Shown: positions 36,584-45,400 of the stretch, piece after piece | How the letters are laid out: the number at the start of each line of letters is the position of its first letter | Position numbering within the stretch: the first letter of the stretch is position 1 | From: Bdellovibrio bacteriovorus W | Lineage (GTDB): Bacteria; Bdellovibrionota; Bdellovibrionia; Bdellovibrionales; Bdellovibrionaceae | Direction: 5' to 3' | Length of the DNA: 64,000 nucleotides | Assembly (NCBI GenBank): GCA_000525675.1 | Contig: CP002190.1 | Span: 1,674,001 to 1,738,000 of the forward strand | Made by a program: the position numbers and the translations under genes | Notes under the pieces: model-generated | Told to the model about the DNA's origin: nothing | The model's input: only the letters and a program-made list of their open reading frames with translations | Database searches by the model: none

Positions 36584-37384
36584 CTACTGTCCAGTGAATT
36601 GAGGTTTTCTTTTTTCCATGAAGGCCTTAGTGCCTTCACGCATGTCTTCTGAATGAAAGAGTTCAGAGAAAATATGCGCTTCATTCTTTTGCGCCTCTTC
36701 AACATCCATATCCCAGGCTTGGTTGATAGAACGCTTAGAAGAACCCACAGCGATCGGAGCTTTGGTAGCAATAACCTCTGCCGTTTTTAGAACTTCATTC
36801 AGAAGTTCTTCTTTTGAAGTCACTTTATTGACCAAACGGTACTCAAGAGCTTCTTGAGCCGAAATCATCTGCCCAGTGTAAGTAAGCTCGCGCGCTCGGC
36901 GCTGACCTACGGCACGCGCTAGGCGTACTGTTCCACCAAAGCCCGGGATAAGCCCTAAGCCCACTTCCGGTAAACCGAATTTAGCATTTTCTGAAGCGTA
37001 AATAAAATCACATCCCAAAGCCAACTCACAACCACCGCCAAGCGCGAATCCATTAACAGCGGCAATAACTGGAATTTTCAAAAGAGTGAGTTCATGAAAA
37101 ATGCTCTGACCGCGCTGAGCGAAAGCAAAGGCTTCGTCTTCATTCAGCTCACTCATTTCTTTGATATCAGCACCTGCAACAAAAGATTTCTCGCCCGCGC
37201 CTGTGATGACTAAAGCTTTGGCATCAGAGTAGTGCATTTCTCCAACTTGACGAAGAGCCTCGCCCATTTCGTTAAGAACTTCCGAGTTCAATGCATTTAG
37301 AGCTTCTGGACGATTGATCGTTAATAACCAAACACCATTGGCCTTTTGTTCTAACAATAAAGTTTTATAATTAAATCCAACCAT
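36584..37384 (-). CDS. Enoyl-CoA hydratase/isomerase family protein
   Basis: This is a 266-residue crotonase-fold enzyme, hydrating trans-2-enoyl-CoA in beta-oxidation or butyryl-CoA metabolism. Oxyanion-hole glycine motifs and both catalytic glutamates are present: GGGCELALGCDF and LPEVGLGLIPGFGG. The end FMEKRKPQFTG is usual for crotonases. It starts 11 bases after the 3-hydroxyacyl-CoA dehydrogenase gene stop and precedes icmF. AAGG before the ATG sits between TAAAT and ATTTA as a small hairpin loop (37389-37402). Confidence 0.9.
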   Translation of the reverse strand: MVGFNYKTLLLEQKANGVWLLTINRPEALNALNSEVLNEMGEALRQVGEMHYSDAKALVITGAGEKSFVAGADIKEMSELNEDEAFAFAQRGQSIFHELTLLKIPVIAAVNGFALGGGCELALGCDFIYASENAKFGLPEVGLGLIPGFGGTVRLARAVGQRRARELTYTGQMISAQEALEYRLVNKVTSKEELLNEVLKTAEVIATKAPIAVGSSKRSINQAWDMDVEEAQKNEAHIFSELFHSEDMREGTKAFMEKRKPQFTGQ

Positions 37385-37395
37385 TTCATAAATCC

Positions 37396-38253
37396 TTATT
37401 TACTGTAGTCGTAAAATCCACGACCTGACTTGCGTCCCATCCAACCCGCTTCAACATACTTCACCAACAACGGGCAAGGGCGGTACTTAGAATCTCCTAA
37501 ACCATCATGAAGAACGTTCATGATCGCAAGACAAGTATCAAGACCGATGAAATCTGCCAAAGTCAATGGACCCATTGGCTGATTCGTTCCAAGCTTCATA
37601 GCATTATCAATAGCCTCTACCGACGCAATACCTTCGTGAAGAGTGTAAACAGCTTCGTTAATCATTGGCATAAGAATGCGATTTACGATAAAGCCTGGCA
37701 TGTCTTTTACAGACTCAACGAAAACTTTATCCATTTTTTCAGCCATTGCTTTTACCGTCGCAAAAGTTTCGTCTGAAGTTTGCAAACCACGGATACCTTC
37801 AACAAGCTTCATCAATGGCACTGGATTCATAAAGTGCATTCCTGCCACTTTATCTGGGCGCGAAGTCACTGCTGCAATTTTAGTGATAGAGATAGAAGAT
37901 GTGTTTGAAACAAGCAAAGCTCCTGCTTTTACTTTTTCATCTAACTCTTTGAAGATTTTTAGTTTCAAGTCGATATTTTCAGTCGCTGCTTCAACCACGA
38001 TATCGCAATCTTTTAAACCATCAATACTTTGAACTGTAGAAATGCGACCTAGAAGTTCTTTTTTAAACTCCTCTGTCATCGTGCCTTTTTTAATCAAACG
38101 ATCACAACTTCCAGCAACTGTAGCTAGACCTTTTTCGAGAGCAGCTCCGCTCACGTCCATCATCACAACATTATAGCCAAAATGTGCTGCAACTTGCGCA
38201 ATTCCATTACCCATTTGTCCCGCACCAACAACACCTACTTTATTGATAGTCAT
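37396..38253 (-). CDS. 3-hydroxybutyryl-CoA dehydrogenase family protein
   Basis: This enzyme oxidises 3-hydroxyacyl-CoA with NAD. The N-terminal Rossmann motif is GAGQMGNG and the substrate region has [14 protein letters not shown], both textbook for Hbd/FadB-type dehydrogenases. The C-terminal domain includes [15 protein letters not shown] and ends with GRGFYDYS. I start it at ATG 38253 (285 residues), preceded by CGGAGTG; a frame extending to 38283 lacks support. First of three genes with enoyl-CoA hydratase and icmF. Together they suggest conversion of branched or short acyl-CoAs from prey to crotonyl- and acetoacetyl-CoA. Confidence 0.92.
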   Translation of the reverse strand: MTINKVGVVGAGQMGNGIAQVAAHFGYNVVMMDVSGAALEKGLATVAGSCDRLIKKGTMTEEFKKELLGRISTVQSIDGLKDCDIVVEAATENIDLKLKIFKELDEKVKAGALLVSNTSSISITKIAAVTSRPDKVAGMHFMNPVPLMKLVEGIRGLQTSDETFATVKAMAEKMDKVFVESVKDMPGFIVNRILMPMINEAVYTLHEGIASVEAIDNAMKLGTNQPMGPLTLADFIGLDTCLAIMNVLHDGLGDSKYRPCPLLVKYVEAGWMGRKSGRGFYDYSK

Positions 38254-38347
38254 ACGCCACTCCGTGTTAATTAATTCAATCAAAAGCCCCCAAAGAGTTA
38301 CTTTACTTTAGCCCAGAGGTCAAAAGTTCTCACTTGTAGGGCTCGAT

Positions 38348-39751
38348 TTGAAGACGCAAAATAGTCTCATGGGGTCCATTGCTAACTTCCTCGTCTTCAA
38401 CTTAATTCTTGGCCCCACTGCCAATGCCGCCCTTTCCACGGATGCAGCCTCTGCTATCACCTTTTATCGCAATAAAAACAGTATGTTCGCCTCTGGGCAA
38501 ACCAGCCGCGACACGTTAGAGTCCCAACTGTTAAAGATCGAAGAGGAAGCGGCCTACAGAGTGAAGTGGGATCAGAAAACTTACACGCTGCGCGCTGAAA
38601 ATCTTATTCGCGATATTGAGGTCGCACTCGTTGTAGATTTGAAAAACCCACAGAAGCTTTTTGCCAAACCGGATGCCGAAAAAGCTGACGGGCCGCTCTT
38701 ATCGGCCCATGCGCAATTGACTATCCATGAAGTTCAAGATTTTTGGGCGCGAGTGTCCTTAGATGGAAAAAAGTCATTGGGCTGGATCGCTCTAGAACAA
38801 CTCAAATCTCGTCACAACGACAAAGGTGTTTACGTTAACTTTATTGAAACAGCCTTAAGAGAAAAACCACATAGTGGCTCTCACCGCCTGGCTTTAATTG
38901 AATCGCGCAAACGTTTTATCCCGCTTGGTTTTGAAGGCAGCTTTATCAAACTGCGCTATAATAACCAAATCGGATACGCAGAGATGAGTCACTTCGTTTC
39001 AAGAGCTGACTTTGCGACTCTTGCCTATCATCCCAAGAAAAACTGGGTCGCGGTTCTTCATCGCAATAATAACTCCATCATCACTCAAAGTGGCGAAACA
39101 CTCGCCGTGGAAGATATTACGGGTTATGTAACTTCAGCGACCAAAGCCGTTGTTGCCTCCGCAGATACTTCCTTAAACTACTCTCCTCCGGCAAGAGCCC
39201 ATGTGGAGATTGAAGAAGTTCGTGCGTTCACTTGGGCACAAAGTCGTATCAAAGAACATGGCGATGTGTGGTGGAAAAAGTCCGACCTCGGAGAAGTACA
39301 AAGAACCATTGCTTCTAAAAATGATGATGTTCTAACAACTGAAGATCTTCTGAAAAAAGAAATTTTCTCTATCGCTTTTGAAAGTAAGGATTCACTTCGT
39401 GGCCTTGTTTCTTGTGAAGGCATCTATCGCAGCGAAGACGGCAAAACATGGAAGAAGATTCCACAGTTTGGCCAACAGAACTATCCTGTAAGCATTCACC
39501 CTAATGGCACTTGGTTTGTCGGTTCATTTAAGAGTGCTGACTATGGTAGAACATACTCCCCATTCATTCGCTGGGATCGCATTGCGAAGGCTATCGAAAA
39601 TTCAAAGGTCATCACTCACCCTCGGTATTTAAAGCTCACAGAGATCAAACCGATGCCGCATTCAAGAGTCCAAATCTCTATCGACACCGGTGTTATGAAA
39701 GTTCATTTAGAAAGCTTGATTGGCGATATCAACTGGTCAGTTGTTCGCTAA
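38348..39751 (+). CDS. Secreted SH3-like protein of unknown function
   Basis: This 467-residue exported protein begins with a signal peptide (MKTQNSL, hydrophobic core, TANAALS). I retain the TTG start at 38348 because it gives a basic N-region; ATG 38369 is a possible alternative. Residues 90-170 and 180-230 show patterns of bacterial SH3-like (SH3b) domains with WARV and GWIALE strings. A later part (EGIYRSEDGKTWKK, FKSADYGRTYSPF) looks like BNR/Asp-box strands of a propeller. No catalytic motif is evident. SH3b-like domains often bind cell-wall material (family knowledge), so an envelope role is plausible. Divergent from the hydroxyacyl-CoA dehydrogenase gene. Confidence 0.65.
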   Translation: MKTQNSLMGSIANFLVFNLILGPTANAALSTDAASAITFYRNKNSMFASGQTSRDTLESQLLKIEEEAAYRVKWDQKTYTLRAENLIRDIEVALVVDLKNPQKLFAKPDAEKADGPLLSAHAQLTIHEVQDFWARVSLDGKKSLGWIALEQLKSRHNDKGVYVNFIETALREKPHSGSHRLALIESRKRFIPLGFEGSFIKLRYNNQIGYAEMSHFVSRADFATLAYHPKKNWVAVLHRNNNSIITQSGETLAVEDITGYVTSATKAVVASADTSLNYSPPARAHVEIEEVRAFTWAQSRIKEHGDVWWKKSDLGEVQRTIASKNDDVLTTEDLLKKEIFSIAFESKDSLRGLVSCEGIYRSEDGKTWKKIPQFGQQNYPVSIHPNGTWFVGSFKSADYGRTYSPFIRWDRIAKAIENSKVITHPRYLKLTEIKPMPHSRVQISIDTGVMKVHLESLIGDINWSVVR

Positions 39752-39764
39752 GAAAACCCTAAAT

Positions 39765-40499
39765 TTATTCTGCACCCTGAAAGTAAGGGAGCATCATTTG
39801 CCGAACCTTTTCTTGAAGTTCAGGTCTTTGCTCAATCGTATAAGCGGTTGGATCAACGGGTTTTAAAACCTCTAAATGAATCGTACTTCGCCAGACACCC
39901 CAATTCGGAAGAAAATGATTCTTCGGTAAAATAGCAGCCGCCCCTTTAACGATGATCGGCACAATAGGCGCCTTCGCATTGATAGCAAAGATAAACGGAC
40001 CAGATTTAAAACTACCTAAGATCTCTTCCTTTTGTCTCGTGCCTTCTGGAGCTAAAGCAAACCTTTCGCCTGCGGCAATGCGCTGCTCGGCCTCTTGATA
40101 CACTTTAAACACTTCTTCTCGACGACTACGTGCAATGGGTAAAATCCCAGCTCGGCGCATGGCTGCTCCGAAAACGGGAATCTTAAAGAGTTCAATTTTT
40201 GCGCCAAAACGAAAACTTCCTAACCAACCATTCATCGCGAAGATGTCGAAGAAGCTCGTATGGTTGAAGACAAATAAACATCCCCCTTGAGGAATATTTT
40301 CTAAGCCTTTTACTTCTACCTTCACACCGAACATACGGCAGGCATTGCGTGTCCAAATCTCTACGATATGATCTTCTAACTTACGATTATTAAATAATAA
40401 GTTGGCGACAAAAATAGATACTGAACACAGAATCGTATGAATTGGAAATAGAAGTGCACCAATAATAGATCTAGGATAAGAAAGAAACTTTAAAAACAT
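39765..40499 (-). CDS. plsC: 1-acyl-sn-glycerol-3-phosphate acyltransferase
   Basis: This is a PlsC-type enzyme of 244 residues that adds the second acyl chain in phosphatidic acid synthesis. The catalytic NHTSFFD (HxxxxD) motif, the FGAKIELFKIPVFG block, the substrate-binding APEGTR and the VPIIVKG segment are all in order. A hydrophobic N-terminus anchors it to the membrane. Its start lies two bases after the stop of the upstream gene on the same strand, so the two are likely an operon and translationally coupled. Confidence 0.92.
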   Translation of the reverse strand: MFLKFLSYPRSIIGALLFPIHTILCSVSIFVANLLFNNRKLEDHIVEIWTRNACRMFGVKVEVKGLENIPQGGCLFVFNHTSFFDIFAMNGWLGSFRFGAKIELFKIPVFGAAMRRAGILPIARSRREEVFKVYQEAEQRIAAGERFALAPEGTRQKEEILGSFKSGPFIFAINAKAPIVPIIVKGAAAILPKNHFLPNWGVWRSTIHLEVLKPVDPTAYTIEQRPELQEKVRQMMLPYFQGAE

Positions 40500-40501
40500 A
40501 A

Positions 40502-41590
40502 CTACTCAGGGAACAGACGCTTGCGCGCAGCCGCCCTTTGCCTTTCCTTATCTGCTTGATGTTCAGATGGGCCTGAAAGAATTCTTTCGTGGGCCGACTG
40601 ATCCATGATCTGCACTTCATAGGGATAGAAGAAACTAAACTCCCCTTGCCCAGGAGTTTTAACGCGAATGAGTTTACGCGCAATAAACTTAATAAAGCGA
40701 TAGTCAGATCCTGAGAAAAAATTTTCTTTACGGAGAAACTTTGCCTGATCTCCTAATTGCGCCAATCTTTCATCAAAACGCTTTTGAATAATTTCGTCCG
40801 TCAGATGATCCATCTCCTGCACCAACTCCGTGCAGACTTCCATAAAAAGCTCGAGTGGATACAGATTATTTGAACTCTGATCAGGCATGATATGCGGGAA
40901 GCTAATGACATTCTCGCGAATCAAAAAGCGTACAACTTGAAACGAATCAAAGAGATTATTTGTAACAAAACGTACACCTAGTTTATCAAATATACGCATC
41001 GCTAAAGCATCGGGTTTCGCCAATAACTTTATAACGGTGCTAGAGGAGGTCTTCATTGGCTTGATCTCAAAAGCCTTCAGTTGAATATCTTTGAGATTTA
41101 CGTCACCACTGTGCAGATGAATACTATGAGTCGTTCCATCATGACGAATACCTTCCTGAAAAGGCGTCAGAATCTGCGCTTGAATTTCTTCAGCAAAAGA
41201 TGCGAAGAGATCGTTTTCCGCATGCACAAAAACATGCATACAGCGAAGAATTGCACAGGCCCACTTCTGATGATGGCGCTCATCTGCCGCCGAAGAACTG
41301 GCGTAGAGTAAGAGCTTACGAATATCCCCTAAACTTTTTTGATCAAGGAACTCTTTAGGAATATCCTCATCATTTACATCTAACTTCTCTAGCATCAAAA
41401 CCAGAGCGCGACGATGGTAATACCAAAGTTCTTCAAGATGAGCCTCGTTATTGATATCAAAACCATAGCTTTGCATAAATGCACTAGCCGCTTCGAGAGT
41501 CTGAATATTTAAACGAGGAATGTCGATGGCTGAATGTCCACCGACAACGGAATTTAGAATAGAGGCATCGAACTGAAATCGTTGAGGCAT
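40502..41590 (-). CDS. Conserved protein of unknown function, possibly TIGR04552-like
   Basis: This 362-residue cytoplasmic protein has no signal peptide or membrane helix. It is charged and mostly alpha-helical. The N-terminal phrase about LEELWYYHRRALVLMLEKL and the section QKWACAILRCMHVFVHAENDL recall a delta-proteobacterial family of unknown role (TIGR04552), from memory only. There is no recognisable catalytic motif. It is transcribed just before plsC with a two-base gap, so a lipid- or envelope-linked function is possible. Confidence 0.55.
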   Translation of the reverse strand: MPQRFQFDASILNSVVGGHSAIDIPRLNIQTLEAASAFMQSYGFDINNEAHLEELWYYHRRALVLMLEKLDVNDEDIPKEFLDQKSLGDIRKLLLYASSSAADERHHQKWACAILRCMHVFVHAENDLFASFAEEIQAQILTPFQEGIRHDGTTHSIHLHSGDVNLKDIQLKAFEIKPMKTSSSTVIKLLAKPDALAMRIFDKLGVRFVTNNLFDSFQVVRFLIRENVISFPHIMPDQSSNNLYPLELFMEVCTELVQEMDHLTDEIIQKRFDERLAQLGDQAKFLRKENFFSGSDYRFIKFIARKLIRVKTPGQGEFSFFYPYEVQIMDQSAHERILSGPSEHQADKERQRAAARKRLFPE

Positions 41591-41641
41591 ATCCCCTCAT
41601 CTTCAAACTTGATGAAGGGCCTATGCAAGACGCACCGCCGC

Positions 41642-42301
41642 TTACTTGATTAAAGCACAGGCGTACATTGTGAACTGACCTAGTGTTCCTGAGGCTGGTG
41701 AGTAGCCAGACACAGCCACGTAGTTTCTATAGGTAACCGTACCATTCGCAATGCCGCTTTGATTGACATTTCCGCTAAAGGTAAACTCACCGTACTCATC
41801 TTTAAAAGTCACATTGAATGAACTCATAGAACCACTGCGTTGGATAGAACCTGAATAGGCTTGCTCAGCGCTGATCTGGTAGGGCTGTACCATCGCAGGT
41901 TGTCCGTTGTACGCAACTGCGTAGCTATCAAAAATTCTAATCTTCACGTTGGTATTCTGGGCCACAATCTGCCCATTGGAATCAAATTGAAAGCTGCCAT
42001 AAAGATCAATCCCAGTGGGGCTATTAATATCGTATCCGATTTGTCCTAGTTGATCTGGGCTCAATGTAGCAGAGACAAAGCCCTTCACATCGTTTTCAAA
42101 GTTATAGCTTGTGCCATAAATTTTACCCACATTGCTTTGCCCTTGAGAGCAGGTATTCGGAGTATTCGGAATGGGTGCAGCTCCATTAGAGCGTCCCGCA
42201 ACCCGCGTAGCACTTCCTTCTTTCTTTGCACAGGCAGATAACCCTAGTGCTACAAAAAGTAACAATCCCATGCTGGCTTTTTTTAGAATTGAAGTGTTCA
42301 T
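41642..42301 (-). CDS. Lipoprotein of unknown function
   Basis: This is a 219-residue lipoprotein with a typical signal peptide and lipobox LSAC (Cys about residue 24). The mature protein starts with a Gly/Ser/Asn-rich linker and then a beta-sandwich-like domain (residues 70-219) with alternating strands, such as GSMSSFNVTFKDEYGEFTFSGNV, and two cysteines (NTCSQG and YACALIK) that may pair. AGGAGG precedes the start; a TGCCT/AGGCA repeat surrounds that site (5 bp). No known domain is evident. Confidence 0.6.
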   Translation of the reverse strand: MNTSILKKASMGLLLFVALGLSACAKKEGSATRVAGRSNGAAPIPNTPNTCSQGQSNVGKIYGTSYNFENDVKGFVSATLSPDQLGQIGYDINSPTGIDLYGSFQFDSNGQIVAQNTNVKIRIFDSYAVAYNGQPAMVQPYQISAEQAYSGSIQRSGSMSSFNVTFKDEYGEFTFSGNVNQSGIANGTVTYRNYVAVSGYSPASGTLGQFTMYACALIK

Positions 42302-42432
42302 AAATGCCTCCTACAGACTACTAAGGCAAGAGGTGGGCCAACTCTAGGCAAAATGAAACTCTACTATATTACAGCTCAGGAAGGGAGTGTCTCAGGGTGA
42401 TTCACCCCTCAACAGCTATGCCCTAAACGGCA

Positions 42433-42461
42433 AACGCCTGTATAGTTTCTATACAGGCGTT
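42433..42461. terminator. Strong hairpin after the metalloprotease gene
   Basis: AACGCCTGTATAG (42433-42445) and CTATACAGGCGTT (42449-42461) form a perfect 13-bp stem with a TTT loop. It is 29 bases after the minus-strand metalloprotease stop. No clean T run follows, but stem strength suggests a transcript end or stability element. Confidence 0.6.
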
Positions 42462-42489
42462 CCTAAGGCATAAAATTTAGAGGTCATGC

Positions 42490-45153
42490 TTAAAGAGCTT
42501 TCAAAAGCTCCATCTCTTGAGTCAGCCAAGCAGCGGCTGTCGCATCAATCAGACCCTGCTGTTGAAGCTTCTGCACCAAGAAACCTTCTGATTGAGCAAG
42601 ACTTGGATCCACCCCTACAAGAATGAGGAAGTTCTGGATTTTTGCTAACTTCAGCCCCTTAACTTGAGCTTTCTTCAACTCCATATTGAAACGCAAACCT
42701 TGAGAAGACAGAAGCCCGTACCATTTCTTCTGCTTATCTAAAGCTAGGAACGGTTTTGTCAGTTCCACCTCTTTAGACAAACCCTCTCCTACTTGAGCCT
42801 TCACAGTGCCTGAACCGGCAGCTAAAAGATCTAAATAGAGAGCCAGAACCTTCTGTGAACCTTCCTCAGTCAAAAGACCTTCCGGAAGAATTGCCGAAAC
42901 TTTACGGCTGCCTGAGTTCGTTGCTTCAACAACTTCAACCTTCGGTAAAAGCGCTGACAATCCAGCTTCAAGAGCATCCTTATTCATTTTCACTAAGTTC
43001 TCAAAAAACGCCAAGATCATCTCTTGCTCTTCTTGAGACAGTTGATAATCTCGTCCAGAAAGAGTTGTACCTGAAGCTAGGTAAGCAGCATCTCTTAACT
43101 CTGCAATCTGATCTTCCAACCAATGAGTGGAAATCTCTCCCTTTGAATCTCTCCATAGGGAATCAACAATCTGAGCATACCCACCCGCTTCAGCTAAAGA
43201 CTTCGCTCGCTCTAAACTTAAGGTCATATCCAAACCAAATTTAGAATAAAGAATTTGACCCGTTTTCACATTCGTCAAAGAAGCAAATTGTGGATTCGGC
43301 GCTCCGTTTGCTGAGTGATCAAAAATAAACTGATGAACAAAATCTAAATCTTTTGTATTCAGCTGACCCCACTTCAAACTATCAGCCAGCACCGCTTGCA
43401 GTGGCAACTTAACTTCTGGTTTATCACCTGGGTATGTTCTCCCAATAATTGATGCAAAAAGAACTTTCACAAAACTTTCTTTTTCGCGCTTCATATCTAA
43501 AACTTTGCGCAACATCGGATTATTTCCAGCATCAAATCTTTCACAACCATAAATTTGAAGCTTCTGACTGCCTGCTAAAGCAATATCATCATCTGTACAA
43601 TATAGAGAGATCTTCTCGTCCAAACCTTCGTCTGCAGCCTCAGCATAAGCCCAATCCATCGCCATTTTATCATAGGACAGGCTTGCCGTTTTCAATCTTG
43701 CTGACATTAACGCCTCATCAACACCACTGACGTAGTCCATGATACTTGTCGACGTTTCTAAACCTTTGTGCATTGTGTTTTTCAAATAGCGAGAAGCTTC
43801 TTTTTCTACTTGCTGAGCTGACACCTTCGCAGAGAAAGATCCCGCAAAATTATGACGCAATCCCAGAGCATGACCTAGTTCATGGGCCACGGTTGCACGA
43901 ACAGCGTCCTGAGCCAAGCGCAGTCTTTGAGAATGATCTGCCTCACGCATCAACTCTTCTAGCTTTTGAACGCGGTGAGAAAAATCACAAGCAACAGCTC
44001 CAACAACCGGAGCATCCCCATTCATTTTCACCAGCTCAGCTGATCCCACGCGAGTAAATACAGATGGCATGAAGACTTGAGCTCTTAACAACTCTCCCGT
44101 TAAAGGATCTGATTGGCCAATGGCATAGGCTGCTCCTGAATCCAACCAAGGAATCCAACGAAGAGTGATACTGCGATCTTTTGGAGCCGCTTGAGGATCT
44201 TCTCCAACAACAACTTCTAAAACTTCTTTTCCAAAAACGTGATTCCAATAGAGAGCGCCTTCTTTAACTGCCCCTAGATATTCCTCTGGGACTGCACTGG
44301 AAAGACGAACCTTGATAGGTCCTTTGGCATCGGAAATATCCCATTTTGTAATAAGATTCGAAACATCAGCACTCATGCCTTTCTTTCCAACCTTAGTTAC
44401 GAAAAAACCTACACGTCGAGAGCTGTCGTACTCTTTTGGTTTAAAATCAGAAGACAGATTATAAGAACGAATTTGAATATTCATCGCCAGAGTTTCTTCG
44501 CGATTTTCAACATTCAATACTTTATCTGACGCTGGCTTAATGACATCCATTCGAACTTTAGAAATCTGCTCAAGCTCTAGGTTTTTATCGTCGAACTTGA
44601 TATCGCGAATAAATGAATCAATAACTGGGATTGACTGAAACGAACTCTCTGTTAGATCGTTGTTAGTACCTCTAGCACCATCTACATCGTAAGAACTTTG
44701 CAAAACGAATGTTTGCAGTCCCTTATTCCAATCGAAGGTAATAGAAGACTCGTCCTCACCCACAACATCAAAACTCTGAATCAAGTTTACCGTCTTAATT
44801 TCTTCGTAGATGCTCGTATAGTTCTCACCTAATAGAGCAATCTTTTGACCTGATCGTTCAAAACTCACAACTAGAGGTTTTAAGTCGTACCACTGTGGCG
44901 TCGATCCCGCGGTCTTACCAGAAGCGATCAATAAGAATATCTTCCCTAAAGATGCTTTTTGAATCGTCAGACAAGAAAGCTGTTCACAAGACTTCTTGAG
45001 TTCGTCAGAGGCATTGAGATTTAATTTACCAAAGGACTCCTGGATTTGCTCCGGGGCCTGTCTTTCAATGTACTTGGTCTCTTTGATCGTACAACCAACT
45101 TGGGCAAATATTAAGAACGACGATAAGACTGCCAACGAACTTGTGATTCTCAT
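42490..45153 (-). CDS. Zinc-dependent metalloprotease lipoprotein
   Basis: This 887-residue protein carries a lipoprotein signal (lipobox QVGC; Cys at residue 21). A zinc protease motif HELGHALGLRHNF (HExxHxxGxxH, met-zincin type) lies at about residue 425. It is followed by an MDYVSG Met-turn-like segment about 60 residues later. The layout fits the DUF4953/DUF5117 group of large zinc proteases. The N-terminal part is beta-rich and the C-terminal 250 residues are helical. A surface or periplasmic protease could serve prey digestion (inference). The GGGAAGGAAG binding site sits inside an 8-bp inverted repeat just before the ATG. Confidence 0.85.
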   Translation of the reverse strand: MRITSSLAVLSSFLIFAQVGCTIKETKYIERQAPEQIQESFGKLNLNASDELKKSCEQLSCLTIQKASLGKIFLLIASGKTAGSTPQWYDLKPLVVSFERSGQKIALLGENYTSIYEEIKTVNLIQSFDVVGEDESSITFDWNKGLQTFVLQSSYDVDGARGTNNDLTESSFQSIPVIDSFIRDIKFDDKNLELEQISKVRMDVIKPASDKVLNVENREETLAMNIQIRSYNLSSDFKPKEYDSSRRVGFFVTKVGKKGMSADVSNLITKWDISDAKGPIKVRLSSAVPEEYLGAVKEGALYWNHVFGKEVLEVVVGEDPQAAPKDRSITLRWIPWLDSGAAYAIGQSDPLTGELLRAQVFMPSVFTRVGSAELVKMNGDAPVVGAVACDFSHRVQKLEELMREADHSQRLRLAQDAVRATVAHELGHALGLRHNFAGSFSAKVSAQQVEKEASRYLKNTMHKGLETSTSIMDYVSGVDEALMSARLKTASLSYDKMAMDWAYAEAADEGLDEKISLYCTDDDIALAGSQKLQIYGCERFDAGNNPMLRKVLDMKREKESFVKVLFASIIGRTYPGDKPEVKLPLQAVLADSLKWGQLNTKDLDFVHQFIFDHSANGAPNPQFASLTNVKTGQILYSKFGLDMTLSLERAKSLAEAGGYAQIVDSLWRDSKGEISTHWLEDQIAELRDAAYLASGTTLSGRDYQLSQEEQEMILAFFENLVKMNKDALEAGLSALLPKVEVVEATNSGSRKVSAILPEGLLTEEGSQKVLALYLDLLAAGSGTVKAQVGEGLSKEVELTKPFLALDKQKKWYGLLSSQGLRFNMELKKAQVKGLKLAKIQNFLILVGVDPSLAQSEGFLVQKLQQQGLIDATAAAWLTQEMELLKAL

Positions 45154-45154
45154 G

Positions 45155-45183
45155 AAGACTTCCTTCCCAATTTCAGAAGTCTT
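45155..45183 (-). promoter_or_regulatory. Inverted repeat around the metalloprotease ribosome binding site
   Basis: On the minus strand AAGACTTC (45183-45176) and GAAGTCTT (45162-45155) form an 8-bp repeat around 13 bases that include GGGAAG, ending one base before the ATG at 45153. As RNA it would place the binding site in a loop and arm. Confidence 0.5.
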
Positions 45184-45400
45184 TATGCCAAAAAAACCAC
45201 CTCTGCGATAGAGAGGGTAAAATTTTTATCTGAACAAAAAATGAACTCTTTGTAATCTCTAAACTCGAAGAAACCTTAGATCCCGACGGGCCAAATCCAA
45301 CCTACGATATCTAGAAATCAGAAATGCCCCCTCCTCAAGATTTTTAGTAAAAAATCCCTATAAAAAGGAAACCTGTCCAATCTATCGACAGGCATTTTTA
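45184..45400. other. Intergenic region without a gene
   Basis: I see no gene here. A short hairpin (45372-45377 with 45387-45392) close to the right end is a possible terminator for the TIGR01777 gene. The rest must contain the metalloprotease promoter, but I recognise no clear -35/-10 pair. Confidence 0.4.
45366..45395 (-). terminator. Possible terminator after the TIGR01777-SRPBCC gene
   Basis: On the minus strand CCTGTC and GACAGG form a 6-bp stem with a nine-base loop, followed by TTTCCTTTTTAT. Modest strength. Confidence 0.45.
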
